Below, one piece after another: positions 1 through 6,835 of a stretch of 15,108 bases of DNA (positions within the stretch are counted from its first letter, which is position 1; each line of letters begins with the position of its first letter). Where the stretch lies: NCBI GenBank assembly GCA_900555785.1, contig USMO01000013.1, forward strand, positions 1-15,108, in the 5' to 3' direction. This DNA comes from an uncultured Eubacteriales bacterium. GTDB taxonomy: Bacteria; Bacillota; Clostridia; Oscillospirales; CAG-272. A program made the position numbers and the translations under genes. The notes beneath the pieces are model-generated. The model had not been told where the DNA came from. It did no database searches and was given only the letters and a program-made list of their open reading frames with translations.

Positions 1-79
1 ACGCTTCTCCCTCCAAACCTCCCTCATCCTCCCCGGCTCAGGAAAGTTTTTGGATTTTGGGGCGGTTCGGAGATTTTAG
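1..79 (+). other. Possible 3' tail of an upstream gene
   Basis: One frame (positions 2-79) is open for 25 codons and ends in a TAG at 77-79, one base before the stem of a strong + strand terminator. That placement is what the end of a gene lying mostly outside the window would look like. The fragment is too short to identify, the other + frames are also open here, and the composition is pyrimidine-rich rather than typical of the coding regions in this window. It is recorded only as a possibility. Confidence 0.25.
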
Positions 80-126
80 AAAGAGCGGCTATCGCACGTT
101 TGACGTGTGCGGTAGCCGCTCTTTTT
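80..126 (+). terminator. Strong rho-independent terminator
   Basis: Two 18-nt arms (80-97 and 107-124) pair completely apart from one wobble, around a 9-nt loop, and are followed by a run of five T (122-126). Read on the + strand the wobble is an acceptable U-G pair; read on the - strand it becomes a C-A mismatch and the T run is shorter. The + orientation is therefore preferred, so it probably ends a gene upstream of the window. It could also act as a backstop for transcripts of the - strand helicase gene. Confidence 0.8.
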
Positions 127-233
127 GCCCTCCGGGAAAAATTCGCTGTCGGGCGATTGTTAGGTGCTTGGGTGGGCGATTGCTGTTTTGGTGGGCTTGA
201 TGTTGGGGAACTTTCCGTGCCCCCTTTCCTTCG
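127..233. other. Intergenic, no recognisable content
   Basis: Between the two terminators I see no ORF with a convincing ribosome binding site, no promoter and no repeat. Short open frames crossing it on both strands run through terminator stems and have no recognisable domain. Confidence 0.5.
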
Positions 234-280
234 AAAAAAGCCTATCAACGGGGGTTCGGGGCAGAGCCCCGAGAGGCTTT
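234..280 (-). terminator. Terminator of the helicase-nuclease gene
   Basis: On the - strand, a 7-bp outer stem (AAAGCCT at 280-274 with AGGCTTT at 243-237) encloses an inner hairpin of 7 bp with a TCT loop, and the outer stem runs into six T (239-234). The first arm overlaps the TAA stop codon of the helicase gene, so termination is tight against the stop. The inner hairpin belongs to a palindromic repeat family that recurs in this window. Confidence 0.7.
251..273 (-). repeat. GC-rich palindromic repeat, copy A
   Basis: On the - strand this 23-base unit consists of a GGGGC-TCT-GCCCC core hairpin extended by flanking pairs and followed by AACCCC. It matches the copy at 9152-9174 on the + strand at 19 of 23 positions. 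Two of the four differences form a compensatory C-G to T-A swap in the stem. This copy has become part of the helicase gene terminator. Confidence 0.6.
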
Positions 281-3200
281 ACCCCAAACTGTCGATCAGC
301 GAGCAGAGGTTGTAGACCTCGTGTTCGGCGTCGCGCCACCAATCCATGCTCCAGATGCGCTTGATGCGCCATCCGCGGGATTCGAGGTATTTCTGGCGGT
401 GATAGTCGCGCTCTCTTGCGGAGCGGGAGATGCTGTAGAGCTTGCCGTCGCACTCGATGCCGAGCACGTACTTGCCGCCCTTCCGGACCGCGATGTCGAT
501 GCGGTAGCCGCCGATACCGACCTGCGTGTCAATCTCATAGCCCTTGGCACGAAGCGCATCGGCAACCTTCTGGGAGAACGCGGTCTCCACCGCTGCCGGC
601 ATGATGCCGTAGGTCTCGCCGAAGGAGTGCAGAATCTGCTCGGTCAGCGCATTGTCACCGTCGCTGACTGCAAAGGCGTACTCCAGATAGCGCTTGAGAA
701 TGACCGGTCCCTCGTTCTTCGCGTCATCCAGCGACAGCTCGTTCGGACGGAAGGAGGTGACGATGTGAATCTTCTTGCGCGCGCGGCTGATGGCAACATT
801 CAGGCGGTTTTCGCCGCCCTTCTGGTTGAGCCAGCCGAAATTGTGCATCAGCCTGCCACTGGAATTTTTGGCGTAGCCGATGGAGAACATGATGACGTCG
901 CGCTCATCCCCCTGAACGCTTTCAATGTTCTTGACGAACAGACCGGTGTCCTCGCCGTTGTCCTTGCGGCTCATTTCGGAACGGATCGCCGCGCCAAACG
1001 CCGGGTCGCGGAGCGACTCTTCGTCAATGGCATCGTAAATCATATCCCGCTGCGAAGCGTTGAAGGAGATGATACCGATTGTCTCGTTGTGCTGGCGGGT
1101 TGCAAAGAACTCCTTAATCAGCGCCACGACCTGCTCTGCTTCCTTGCGGTTGGCGCGCGAAGTCCAGGTTGCGCCCTGCACCAGGTGTACCTCAATCGGC
1201 GGCTTTTCCGGCTTGTCGGTGTTCGGTGCGACAAACAGCCTGCCCTTGTAGAAGGCGTAGTTGGAGAAGTCAATCAGTTCCTCGTAGTGCGAGCGGTAGT
1301 GCGTGTTCAGCAGAATGTCGGGGTAGCGGAACCGGGCAAGGTCCAGAAGGCTTTCCTCTTCCAGTGCTGCCGAAACTTCGGCATCCTCGTCCAGAAGCTC
1401 TTCGTTCAACTCAATCCGACCGTCACCGAGACTGGAGGGACGCAGCTGCTTGTGGTCGCCCGCAATGACAACCTTTTTCGCGCGGATGATGGAGGGGATG
1501 CTCTTTTCCACATAAAGCTGGGATGCTTCGTCGAAAATCAGCAAGTCAAACAGCCCGTTCTGCTGCGGCAGGACCTCGGAGACCGTTTCCGGCGTCATCA
1601 GCCAGACCTTAATGCCCTTGAACAGCTCAAAATCGAACTTCTGCACGAATTTTGCCACGCTGGGACGGCGGCGGCTCTCGATTGCCCGGTTGATTTCGCC
1701 CTTGCGCTTGGAGGTGGTGATATACCGCAGATCGTTTGCCAGCACGCCGGAGATATGCTGCCGGGTCAGCTGCATCTTTTCGTCAATCTGCTTTTCCATG
1801 CCGGCGATGATCTTTTCAAACGACGCCACCTGCGGCAGCAGCGTACGGTTTTCCATTTCAAAGCGCTGGATATGCTCGAAAAGGATGGTGTTGTACAGCT
1901 CATCGTTCCATTCGCTCACGGTGCCGCCGCAGATTTTGTGAATCTTTTTCAGTGCCGCGAGATAGGTGTTTTCGTGCTCGGTCAGCGACATGACCACCGG
2001 CTTGAGGTTCGCGTAGCCGTCGGTAAATTCGTTCAGGCTTTGCTTGACTGCCTCCGGCTGCTCCATCATCAGGCGCAGCACGTAGGAGCCGCCCTTTTGG
2101 AAATAATCTTTGGTCGCCTGGGCGATGTCCTTGGACAGGCGGGACTTTGCCGTTTGCCGCTTGAGGAAGGAAAGATTGCGCCATTCGTCAATCTTCAGAA
2201 TCATCTCGTCAATCGAATCCTTGAAGAGAATCAGATCGTAATTGGAAAGATCGTCGCGCATTTTGAGGAACCAGGGGTAGCGCTCAACGGTCAGCTGGTA
2301 GTGGTCCAGACTGCCGGTCAGCTGCGCGTTGGAGAACTTCTTGTGAATCTCCGCAACCTCGTCGTATTTCAGGCTCAGCAGCTCGTCGGTCATCAGCCCG
2401 CGGATGGTGCGGTAGGTCTTGATCTGATCGTGGTTCTGCAGGTTGATCCGGCGGCTTTCCATATAGAGCCGGTAAGGCTCAACGCCGAACGCGCCGGGGG
2501 TGTACAGCTTTTCGGCAATGGTCTCCAGAGTGGCAACGTTTGCGTCAATTTCCCGGGAGATCGGGGCAAGGTCGGGCGCGGAAATCGGCACGCTGGGGTC
2601 GGTGCTGTAGAGCAGGCGCTCCAGCTGACCGTAGAAGAGATTCTTATTGGTCGCGTCATCCAGCATGATGGCGTAGCGCGACAGATTTCCGAGACGGGAA
2701 TAGACCACATCCAGCGCGGTCTTCTTTTCGGAGACCATCAGCACGGTGCGCCCGTCGTTGATAAACTGCGTAATCAGGCTGGTAATGGTTTGGGATTTAC
2801 CGGTGCCGGGAGGACCCTCGATGACCAGCTCATCCTGGTTTTCGGCAGAGTAGAGCACCGCCTCCTGCGCGCTGTTGAGCGGGTTGATATAGACCAGTGA
2901 GGATTCGCTGATGGAAAGCGGCTTATCCGGCGTGTTCAACTCTTCCACGGCGGTGTCGTCCGAATAGAAATCGGTCCCGCCGTAATCGGAAATCAGGTCG
3001 GTGACCAGGCTGTTGACCAAACCCTTTTCGAGAATTTCGTCAAAGTCGCGCTGAATGGAATTGGAGTAGGCAGGGAAGCGCCCGATGACGATGTTCGGGA
3101 CGATTTTCAGCGTGCCCTTGGTGTAATGCGGGAAGCTCTCGCCAACGTATTCGGTAAACTTTTTCAGTCGCTCGGGGTTGCCCTTTTCAATGCGGATGTC

Positions 3201-4037
3201 GTTCTCGGCGTAGAAGGCGAGCAGCGTATCCAGGAAGGTTTCTGGCTCCGCTTCTTCCAGCGAGCAATCGGGCAGCGCCGTGTCCAGATTGTTGAACTTG
3301 TCGTGCGCCAGAATCAGCGTGGAGTTATAGAGGATGTCGCGCGTGGGGTCGGCGCTGACCGTGATGTTTGCCGTGGAGCGGTCAAGCGTGACCGGGAAGA
3401 GGCAGAGCGGCGCACGGATGCCGAACTCGCCGCCGACCAGGCAGCCCTGGACAAACGGATAGCCGACGTACAGGTCGTTCTGACCCTTGTCGCGCTGGTC
3501 GCGGACCGTCTCACGCATCAGCCCGACCAGGTTGCGGTAGCGTTCGCGCGCAGGGTCATTGCGCGGCAGGTCCTGGTCGGTGACATCGGCAATGGTCAGG
3601 GGAGTGGAGGCGCGGAACAGAATGTCCAGCGGGTCATACCGCCCTGCCGGGTCGAAGATGTCAACCGCGTATTTTGGGGAAAGACGCGGCAAAAAGAGCA
3701 TCCGGTTGTTCCGCGTGATGCTGATCAGCTTTTTGGAGAGCTCGCGCAGGGTTGCCATTGTGGTGTCGCTGACATCCTGCTTCTGCTCGTCGCGCAGAAT
3801 GACCTCCAGAAATTTTTCGGCGTATTTTTCAACAAAGGCGGGACCGATGCCTGGGATGCTGTAAAAATCGGTCGGCTTTTTCGGCATGAGGCGAAGCATC
3901 TCGTCGATGGATTCGTCGCCGCAGATCACCGGTGTGTGTCCGGTCTGCGCTTTTTCCTGCTCCTTCAACGCCGCCCGGAGTGCCAGGAGGTCCGCACGCA
4001 AATCGGTTCCCGTCTGGGTGGTTTTGATCTCTTCCAT
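279..4037 (-). CDS. Superfamily 1 helicase with DUF4011 and C-terminal nuclease
   Basis: This 1252-residue protein is a predicted nucleic-acid helicase fused to an endonuclease. Visible parts in order: an HRDC-like segment (about 41-82, with IPGIG at 61-65); a DUF4011-like region from about 93; Q-type motif at 388-392; Walker A GPPGTGKS (408-415); a long insertion; Walker B DEAS (836-839); GDHKQLRP (860-867); HYRSH (913-917); VQGDERD (1041-1047); and ISRAR (1083-1087). The C-terminus (about 1148-1235) resembles the Vsr-like/MTES_1575 PD-(D/E)XK fold, with D1181 and E1195-C-D as likely catalytic residues. The ATG at 4037 was chosen because a GAAGG ribosome binding site precedes it and a promoter lies 41 bp upstream; the open frame continues to 4571 but would cross both. 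The gene stands alone, divergent from mraZ. The domain order matches the antiphage type called Hhe, but a repair role is also possible. Confidence 0.92.
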   Translation of the reverse strand: MEEIKTTQTGTDLRADLLALRAALKEQEKAQTGHTPVICGDESIDEMLRLMPKKPTDFYSIPGIGPAFVEKYAEKFLEVILRDEQKQDVSDTTMATLRELSKKLISITRNNRMLFLPRLSPKYAVDIFDPAGRYDPLDILFRASTPLTIADVTDQDLPRNDPARERYRNLVGLMRETVRDQRDKGQNDLYVGYPFVQGCLVGGEFGIRAPLCLFPVTLDRSTANITVSADPTRDILYNSTLILAHDKFNNLDTALPDCSLEEAEPETFLDTLLAFYAENDIRIEKGNPERLKKFTEYVGESFPHYTKGTLKIVPNIVIGRFPAYSNSIQRDFDEILEKGLVNSLVTDLISDYGGTDFYSDDTAVEELNTPDKPLSISESSLVYINPLNSAQEAVLYSAENQDELVIEGPPGTGKSQTITSLITQFINDGRTVLMVSEKKTALDVVYSRLGNLSRYAIMLDDATNKNLFYGQLERLLYSTDPSVPISAPDLAPISREIDANVATLETIAEKLYTPGAFGVEPYRLYMESRRINLQNHDQIKTYRTIRGLMTDELLSLKYDEVAEIHKKFSNAQLTGSLDHYQLTVERYPWFLKMRDDLSNYDLILFKDSIDEMILKIDEWRNLSFLKRQTAKSRLSKDIAQATKDYFQKGGSYVLRLMMEQPEAVKQSLNEFTDGYANLKPVVMSLTEHENTYLAALKKIHKICGGTVSEWNDELYNTILFEHIQRFEMENRTLLPQVASFEKIIAGMEKQIDEKMQLTRQHISGVLANDLRYITTSKRKGEINRAIESRRRPSVAKFVQKFDFELFKGIKVWLMTPETVSEVLPQQNGLFDLLIFDEASQLYVEKSIPSIIRAKKVVIAGDHKQLRPSSLGDGRIELNEELLDEDAEVSAALEEESLLDLARFRYPDILLNTHYRSHYEELIDFSNYAFYKGRLFVAPNTDKPEKPPIEVHLVQGATWTSRANRKEAEQVVALIKEFFATRQHNETIGIISFNASQRDMIYDAIDEESLRDPAFGAAIRSEMSRKDNGEDTGLFVKNIESVQGDERDVIMFSIGYAKNSSGRLMHNFGWLNQKGGENRLNVAISRARKKIHIVTSFRPNELSLDDAKNEGPVILKRYLEYAFAVSDGDNALTEQILHSFGETYGIMPAAVETAFSQKVADALRAKGYEIDTQVGIGGYRIDIAVRKGGKYVLGIECDGKLYSISRSARERDYHRQKYLESRGWRIKRIWSMDWWRDAEHEVYNLCSLIDSLG

Positions 4038-4077
4038 GAGCGTCCTTCTTTCTGTTGCAAAATGGATGGTTATTTTT

Positions 4078-4106
4078 AGTATAGCATATTTTTTCGCATC
4101 CGTCAA
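4078..4106 (-). promoter_or_regulatory. Sigma-A promoter of the helicase gene
   Basis: On the - strand there is a TTGACG -35 box (4106-4101), a 17-bp spacer and a TATACT -10 box (4083-4078). Start of transcription would be near 4071, giving a leader of about 34 nt that contains the ribosome binding site. Both boxes are near consensus and the spacing is optimal, so constitutive expression is likely unless a repressor acts here. Confidence 0.78.
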
Positions 4107-4320
4107 GCGCTTTTTTACAATTTTGGGCAGATTCTTTTCTCTTTTCGGTGCAGGCGCGGGCGCCCGGCGGGGGAGGCTGTCGAACGGGCGGGAAGGCGGT
4201 CGGAGCCTGTCGGTGCGACACTCCTGCGACATGCAGTGCGACATTTCGGTGCGACAGTTGACCGAACCCCCAAAATAGTGAAAAAACTGAAAAAAATCAA
4301 AAGAAATTTTCGAAAACCCC
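4107..4320. other. Divergent intergenic region between helicase and mraZ
   Basis: No gene is supported here; the open frames are extensions of shadows. The left part (about 4145-4210) is very GC-rich and contains the palindrome GGGCGCCC. The middle holds four TGCGACA repeats. The right part (about 4273-4316) is A-rich, with A-tracts centred near 4284, 4293 and 4314 and an AAATTTT near 4307. Being roughly one helical turn or a multiple of it apart, these tracts could act as an UP element or bend for the mraZ promoter. Confidence 0.6.
4208..4256 (+). repeat. Four direct TGCGACA repeats (possible operator)
   Basis: TGCGACA occurs at 4214, 4225, 4237 and 4250, so start-to-start distances are 11, 12 and 13 bp, close to one DNA turn each. 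The first and last copies share a longer identical 11-mer (TCGGTGCGACA). The first copy also forms a perfect inverted repeat TGTCG-GTG-CGACA (4208-4220). The array lies upstream of both divergent promoters, about 65 bp from the mraZ -35 box and about 100 bp from the helicase -35 box. It differs from the MraZ decamers, so a different DNA-binding protein is implied if it is functional. Confidence 0.5.
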
Positions 4321-4349
4321 TTGCATAATCCGGAAAAATATAATATAAT
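4321..4349 (+). promoter_or_regulatory. Sigma-A promoter of the dcw cluster (PmraZ)
   Basis: A TTGCAT -35 box (4321-4326), a 17-bp spacer and a perfect TATAAT -10 box (4344-4349) are preceded by A-tracts typical of an UP element. Transcription should start near 4356, leaving a leader of about 100 nt before mraZ. This is the only strong housekeeping promoter I see on the + strand, so it probably drives most or all of the cluster. Confidence 0.85.
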
Positions 4350-4360
4350 ATAAGAGCACG

Positions 4361-4400
4361 GTGGTGCAAAGTGGTGCGGAATGGGGCGAAATGGTGGAAA
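4361..4400 (+). promoter_or_regulatory. MraZ operator: four tandem 10-bp repeats
   Basis: Four decamers follow each other without gaps: GTGGTGCAAA, GTGGTGCGGA, ATGGGGCGAA and ATGGTGGAAA, consensus RTGGKGSRRA. MraZ proteins are known to bind short TGG-containing direct repeats spaced by about 10 bp just upstream of mraZ. The array begins about 5 bp after the predicted transcription start, so binding would block initiation or early elongation, consistent with autorepression of the whole cluster. Confidence 0.82.
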
Positions 4401-4417
4401 TTCCACGATGGCGCACC
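4373..4417 (+). other. Potential leader hairpin overlapping the operator
   Basis: In the mraZ leader RNA, GGTGCG (4373-4378) can pair with CGCACC (4412-4417), enclosing a perfect inner inverted repeat GTGGAA-A-TTCCAC (4394-4406). Loops are large and the inner loop is a single base, so some inner pairs must open in RNA. It may simply reflect the operator sequence. Confidence 0.3.
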
Positions 4418-4455
4418 GACCGGACCGAATCTGACCCGAAAGGAGGACCCTCGAA

Positions 4456-4878
4456 ATGCTGGGTGGAGAGTACAGACACGCACTGGACCAGAAAAACCGA
4501 ATCTTTACCCCTGCCAAGCTGCGCGATGAGCTGGGGACGTCCTTCGTTGTGGTCAAAGCCATTCGCGACAAATGCCTGAAGGTCTTCTCGCAGGCAGGCT
4601 GGGAGGCTTACATCGCTCCTCTGCGGGAGCAGAACCGCAAGCTGCAGGAGCAGGTGCTTCGCTTTCTCAACTCCACAAGTGCACAGGTCACGCCGGACGC
4701 GCAGGGGAGAATCCTCCTGACGCAGGAACTGGTTGACTATGCAGAAATCGAAAAAAATGCGGTGGTTGTCGGCTGCGGCGACTATGCGGAAATCTGGTCC
4801 GAAGAAAATTATGAGAAGATGAAGAACGAGACCGACATGGCAGAGATTCTGCGCCAGTTGGAGGAACTCGGACTGTAA
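4456..4878 (+). CDS. mraZ: Transcriptional regulator MraZ
   Basis: MraZ is a ring-forming DNA-binding protein that controls the dcw cluster from its first gene. The 140-residue product has the family length and two SpoVT/AbrB-like halves, each with the signature DxxxR: DQKNR at 11-15 and DAQGR at 81-85. It begins MLGGEYRHALD, the usual MraZ start, and the ATG follows a strong AAAGGAGG ribosome binding site at 4439-4446. It is the first gene after PmraZ and its predicted operator, so it likely represses its own cluster. rsmH follows after 33 bp with no terminator, consistent with co-transcription. Confidence 0.97.
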   Translation: MLGGEYRHALDQKNRIFTPAKLRDELGTSFVVVKAIRDKCLKVFSQAGWEAYIAPLREQNRKLQEQVLRFLNSTSAQVTPDAQGRILLTQELVDYAEIEKNAVVVGCGDYAEIWSEENYEKMKNETDMAEILRQLEELGL

Positions 4879-4911
4879 CGGCTGGTGACAGCGGAAGGGA
4901 GCCAATGATTT

Positions 4912-5859
4912 ATGGAAGAACAATTCCGGTTTTCCCATAAGCCGGTGCTCTTTGAAGCCTGCATGGAGGCGCTTGCAATCCGTCCGGACGGAATTTATGT
5001 GGACGGAACAGCCGGCGGCGGAAACCACAGCTTTGGCATTGCGTCAAGGCTGGGGGAGGGCGGCAGGCTGATCGCGATCGATCAGGACGAAGACGCCATC
5101 CGCGCGGCGGGAGAAAAGCTTGCCCCATTTGGCGACCGGGTGACGGTCGTGCGAAGCAATTTCAGACAGGTTGCCGATGTTTGCCGGATGCTGGGCGTTG
5201 AGAAGATCGACGGCCTGCTTCTGGACCTCGGCGTTTCCTCTTATCAGCTCGATACTGCAGAACGCGGATTTTCCTATCAGGCGGATGCACCGCTTGATAT
5301 GCGGATGGATTCGCGAAATTCCCTGACCGCTTACGATGTGGTCAATACCTACACGGAACAACAGCTTCGCCGGATCCTTTTCGACTACGGAGAAGAACGC
5401 TTCTCCGGACGGATTGCCTCCGCTATCCTGCGGCACCGGGAACGGGCGCCGATTCAGACCACAGGGGAACTGGTCGGAATTATAAAGGAAGCAATTCCTG
5501 CGGGCGCGCGGGATGGCGGGCACCATCCGGCAAAACGAACCTTTCAGGCAATTCGCATTGAAGTGAACGCGGAACTCGATGTCATCGAGCCGGCTATTCG
5601 CTCGGCGGTTGCCATGCTGAACCCCGGCGGGCGAGCCGCCGTAATTACCTTTCACTCCCTGGAGGACCGCATCGTCAAGCAAACCTTTGCGGATCTTGCC
5701 ACGGGGTGTACATGTCCCAAAACGCTGCCGGTCTGCGTTTGCGGCAGGAAGCCGGTTGTCCGGTTGGTCAACCGGAAGCCGATTTTGCCGGACGAGACCG
5801 AGCTTGCGGAAAACCCGCGTTCGCGGAGTGCCAAGCTCCGGGTGGCGGAAAAGCTGTAA
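4912..5859 (+). CDS. rsmH: 16S rRNA (cytosine-1402-N4)-methyltransferase
   Basis: RsmH (MraW) transfers a methyl group from S-adenosylmethionine to N4 of C1402 in the ribosomal decoding centre. The 315-residue product has the expected length. It shows the SAM-binding signature DGTAGGGNHS (31-40), the acidic IDQDEDAI (56-63), LLLDLGVSS (102-110) and the family block PLDMRMD (127-133). The C-terminal part has the conserved RIEVNAEL and ITFHSLEDRIVK segments. The ATG at 4912 follows a GGGAG ribosome binding site; another ATG at 4905 is out of frame. Its place directly after mraZ is the classic order. Function is well known for the family and nothing unusual is visible. Confidence 0.98.
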   Translation: MEEQFRFSHKPVLFEACMEALAIRPDGIYVDGTAGGGNHSFGIASRLGEGGRLIAIDQDEDAIRAAGEKLAPFGDRVTVVRSNFRQVADVCRMLGVEKIDGLLLDLGVSSYQLDTAERGFSYQADAPLDMRMDSRNSLTAYDVVNTYTEQQLRRILFDYGEERFSGRIASAILRHRERAPIQTTGELVGIIKEAIPAGARDGGHHPAKRTFQAIRIEVNAELDVIEPAIRSAVAMLNPGGRAAVITFHSLEDRIVKQTFADLATGCTCPKTLPVCVCGRKPVVRLVNRKPILPDETELAENPRSRSAKLRVAEKL

Positions 5860-5894
5860 TACTTTATTAAATAGGAAGATAAGGAGGTACCGAA

Positions 5895-6737
5895 ATGCAG
5901 GAAACAGGATTGACGGAACGGACGGAAGAGACACTGAGCGAGGCTTGTATCGGCGCGGTGACCTCCCGGTTTGCCGCCCGCGGACTTGCCGAAACGGCAA
6001 GACGGGAAGCGGAAGAGCAGCAGGAGCGCGAACGCCTGACACGCGGACAAGCCCCGATTGCTTACCGGATGTCCGATGCCGAGAACGGCGCGGATGCCTA
6101 CCGCTCGGGCGACGTGATGACCGAGGATGACCTGCTGCGTTACGCGGGTGAGAACCGCGCAATGCGGGTGGACGGAAAGGATTTCTCCGCTGACACAGCC
6201 GGGGTTTACGAGACCTCGGAGGCGCACGCGCTGGAACCTGCCGTGAAGAAACCGACCGCGCTGGATACCGTGCGGCAGACCGGCGAAACCCTGAAAAAGC
6301 TGCCTGCGCAGACGGTTGAGACGGTCAAAAAGCGATACCTTTTGTGGTTTGATCCGCGCAAGGGCTCAACGGAGAACGAAAAGCGCAGATTCCCGCTGTC
6401 GGCATTTGCCGCAGTTGCGGCGGTCGCAATCTCCATGATGCTCATCGTTGCCGGCTCGCTGATGGTGATCGGTGCCGAAACGCAGATCAGCCGCCTGAAC
6501 AAGCAGATTACGAATCTGCACGAAGAAATTGCCGATCTGAAATCCGACCTCGAATCGTCGGTCGATCTGGTGGAAATCCGCCGCATCGCAACCGAGGAAT
6601 ACGGTATGGTCGGCGAGGAATATCTGAAGATGGATTATATCGTGCTTGACCGCGACGAGATTGCCGAGGTCAAGGGGGAGCGGCGCAAGGACGGCATCGG
6701 TCTGGCGGGACTTTTGAGTGCAATCGGCAGAAAATGA
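5895..6737 (+). CDS. ftsL: FtsL-like bitopic division protein with long cytoplasmic domain
   Basis: Identification rests on position and topology rather than strong sequence similarity. The 280-residue product has a charged, probably cytoplasmic N-terminus (1-165), one membrane segment (about 168-193), a short coiled coil (about 196-225, LNKQITNLHEEIADLKSDL) and an outer segment with RRIATEEYGMV (229-239), which resembles the IA...LGMV motif of FtsL/DivIC proteins. FtsL scaffolds FtsW and the class B PBP at the septum, and it normally sits between rsmH and ftsI, as here. Odd point: FtsL is usually near 100-130 residues with a short cytoplasmic tail, so the N-terminal part is an extra of about 130 residues without a domain I recognise. 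The start has a perfect AAGGAGGT (5881-5888) six bases before the ATG. A DivIC-like relative is the alternative. Confidence 0.72.
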   Translation: MQETGLTERTEETLSEACIGAVTSRFAARGLAETARREAEEQQERERLTRGQAPIAYRMSDAENGADAYRSGDVMTEDDLLRYAGENRAMRVDGKDFSADTAGVYETSEAHALEPAVKKPTALDTVRQTGETLKKLPAQTVETVKKRYLLWFDPRKGSTENEKRRFPLSAFAAVAAVAISMMLIVAGSLMVIGAETQISRLNKQITNLHEEIADLKSDLESSVDLVEIRRIATEEYGMVGEEYLKMDYIVLDRDEIAEVKGERRKDGIGLAGLLSAIGRK

Positions 6738-6748
6738 TCGGAAAACAG

Positions 6749-6777
6749 TCATAACGCATCAGCTTTGTCCATACACT
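6749..6777 (+). promoter_or_regulatory. Sigma-E-like sporulation promoter before the PBP gene
   Basis: TCATAAC (6749-6755), a 14-bp spacer and CATACACT (6770-6777) fit the Bacillus mother-cell sigma-E pattern (roughly KMATA with a CATACA-T type -10 box, spacing 13-15). Transcription would start near 6784, about 50 nt before the ATG. In Bacillus subtilis the equivalent gene spoVD has its own sigma-E promoter at the same place, which supports the call. The sites are short and could occur by chance. Confidence 0.45.
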
Positions 6778-6796
6778 ATACCGTCGGCGGACAAAG
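6763..6796 (+). other. Inverted repeat CTTTGTCC/GGACAAAG
   Basis: Perfect 8-bp arms at 6763-6770 and 6789-6796 flank an 18-nt centre that contains the sigma-E-like -10 box. No T run follows, so it is not a terminator. It could be a protein-binding site over the promoter or a leader hairpin; function is unknown. Confidence 0.4.
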
Positions 6797-6835
6797 ACGA
6801 ACCCTCTCCGCCATCGGCCGGAAAGGGGGAGTTGC

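Noticed and set aside
321..2900. 859-codon open frame on the + strand opposite the helicase gene
   Set aside because: It is the antisense shadow of a gene with full helicase motifs. It has no recognisable domain, no good ribosome binding site, and is open because of GC-rich codon use in the real gene.
4208..4220. TGTCG-GTG-CGACA as a LexA/SOS box
   Set aside because: It does not match the Gram-positive LexA box I know (CGAAC-type arms around RNRYGTTYG), so no SOS link is claimed.
4038..4571. N-terminal extension of the helicase frame up to 4571
   Set aside because: The extension would cross the helicase promoter, the intergenic region and the start of mraZ. The ATG at 4037 has a ribosome binding site and promoter at normal distances.
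4297..5028. 243-codon open frame on the - strand over the mraZ promoter and gene
   Set aside because: It covers the dcw promoter, the operator, all of mraZ and the start of rsmH in antisense, and shows no domain.
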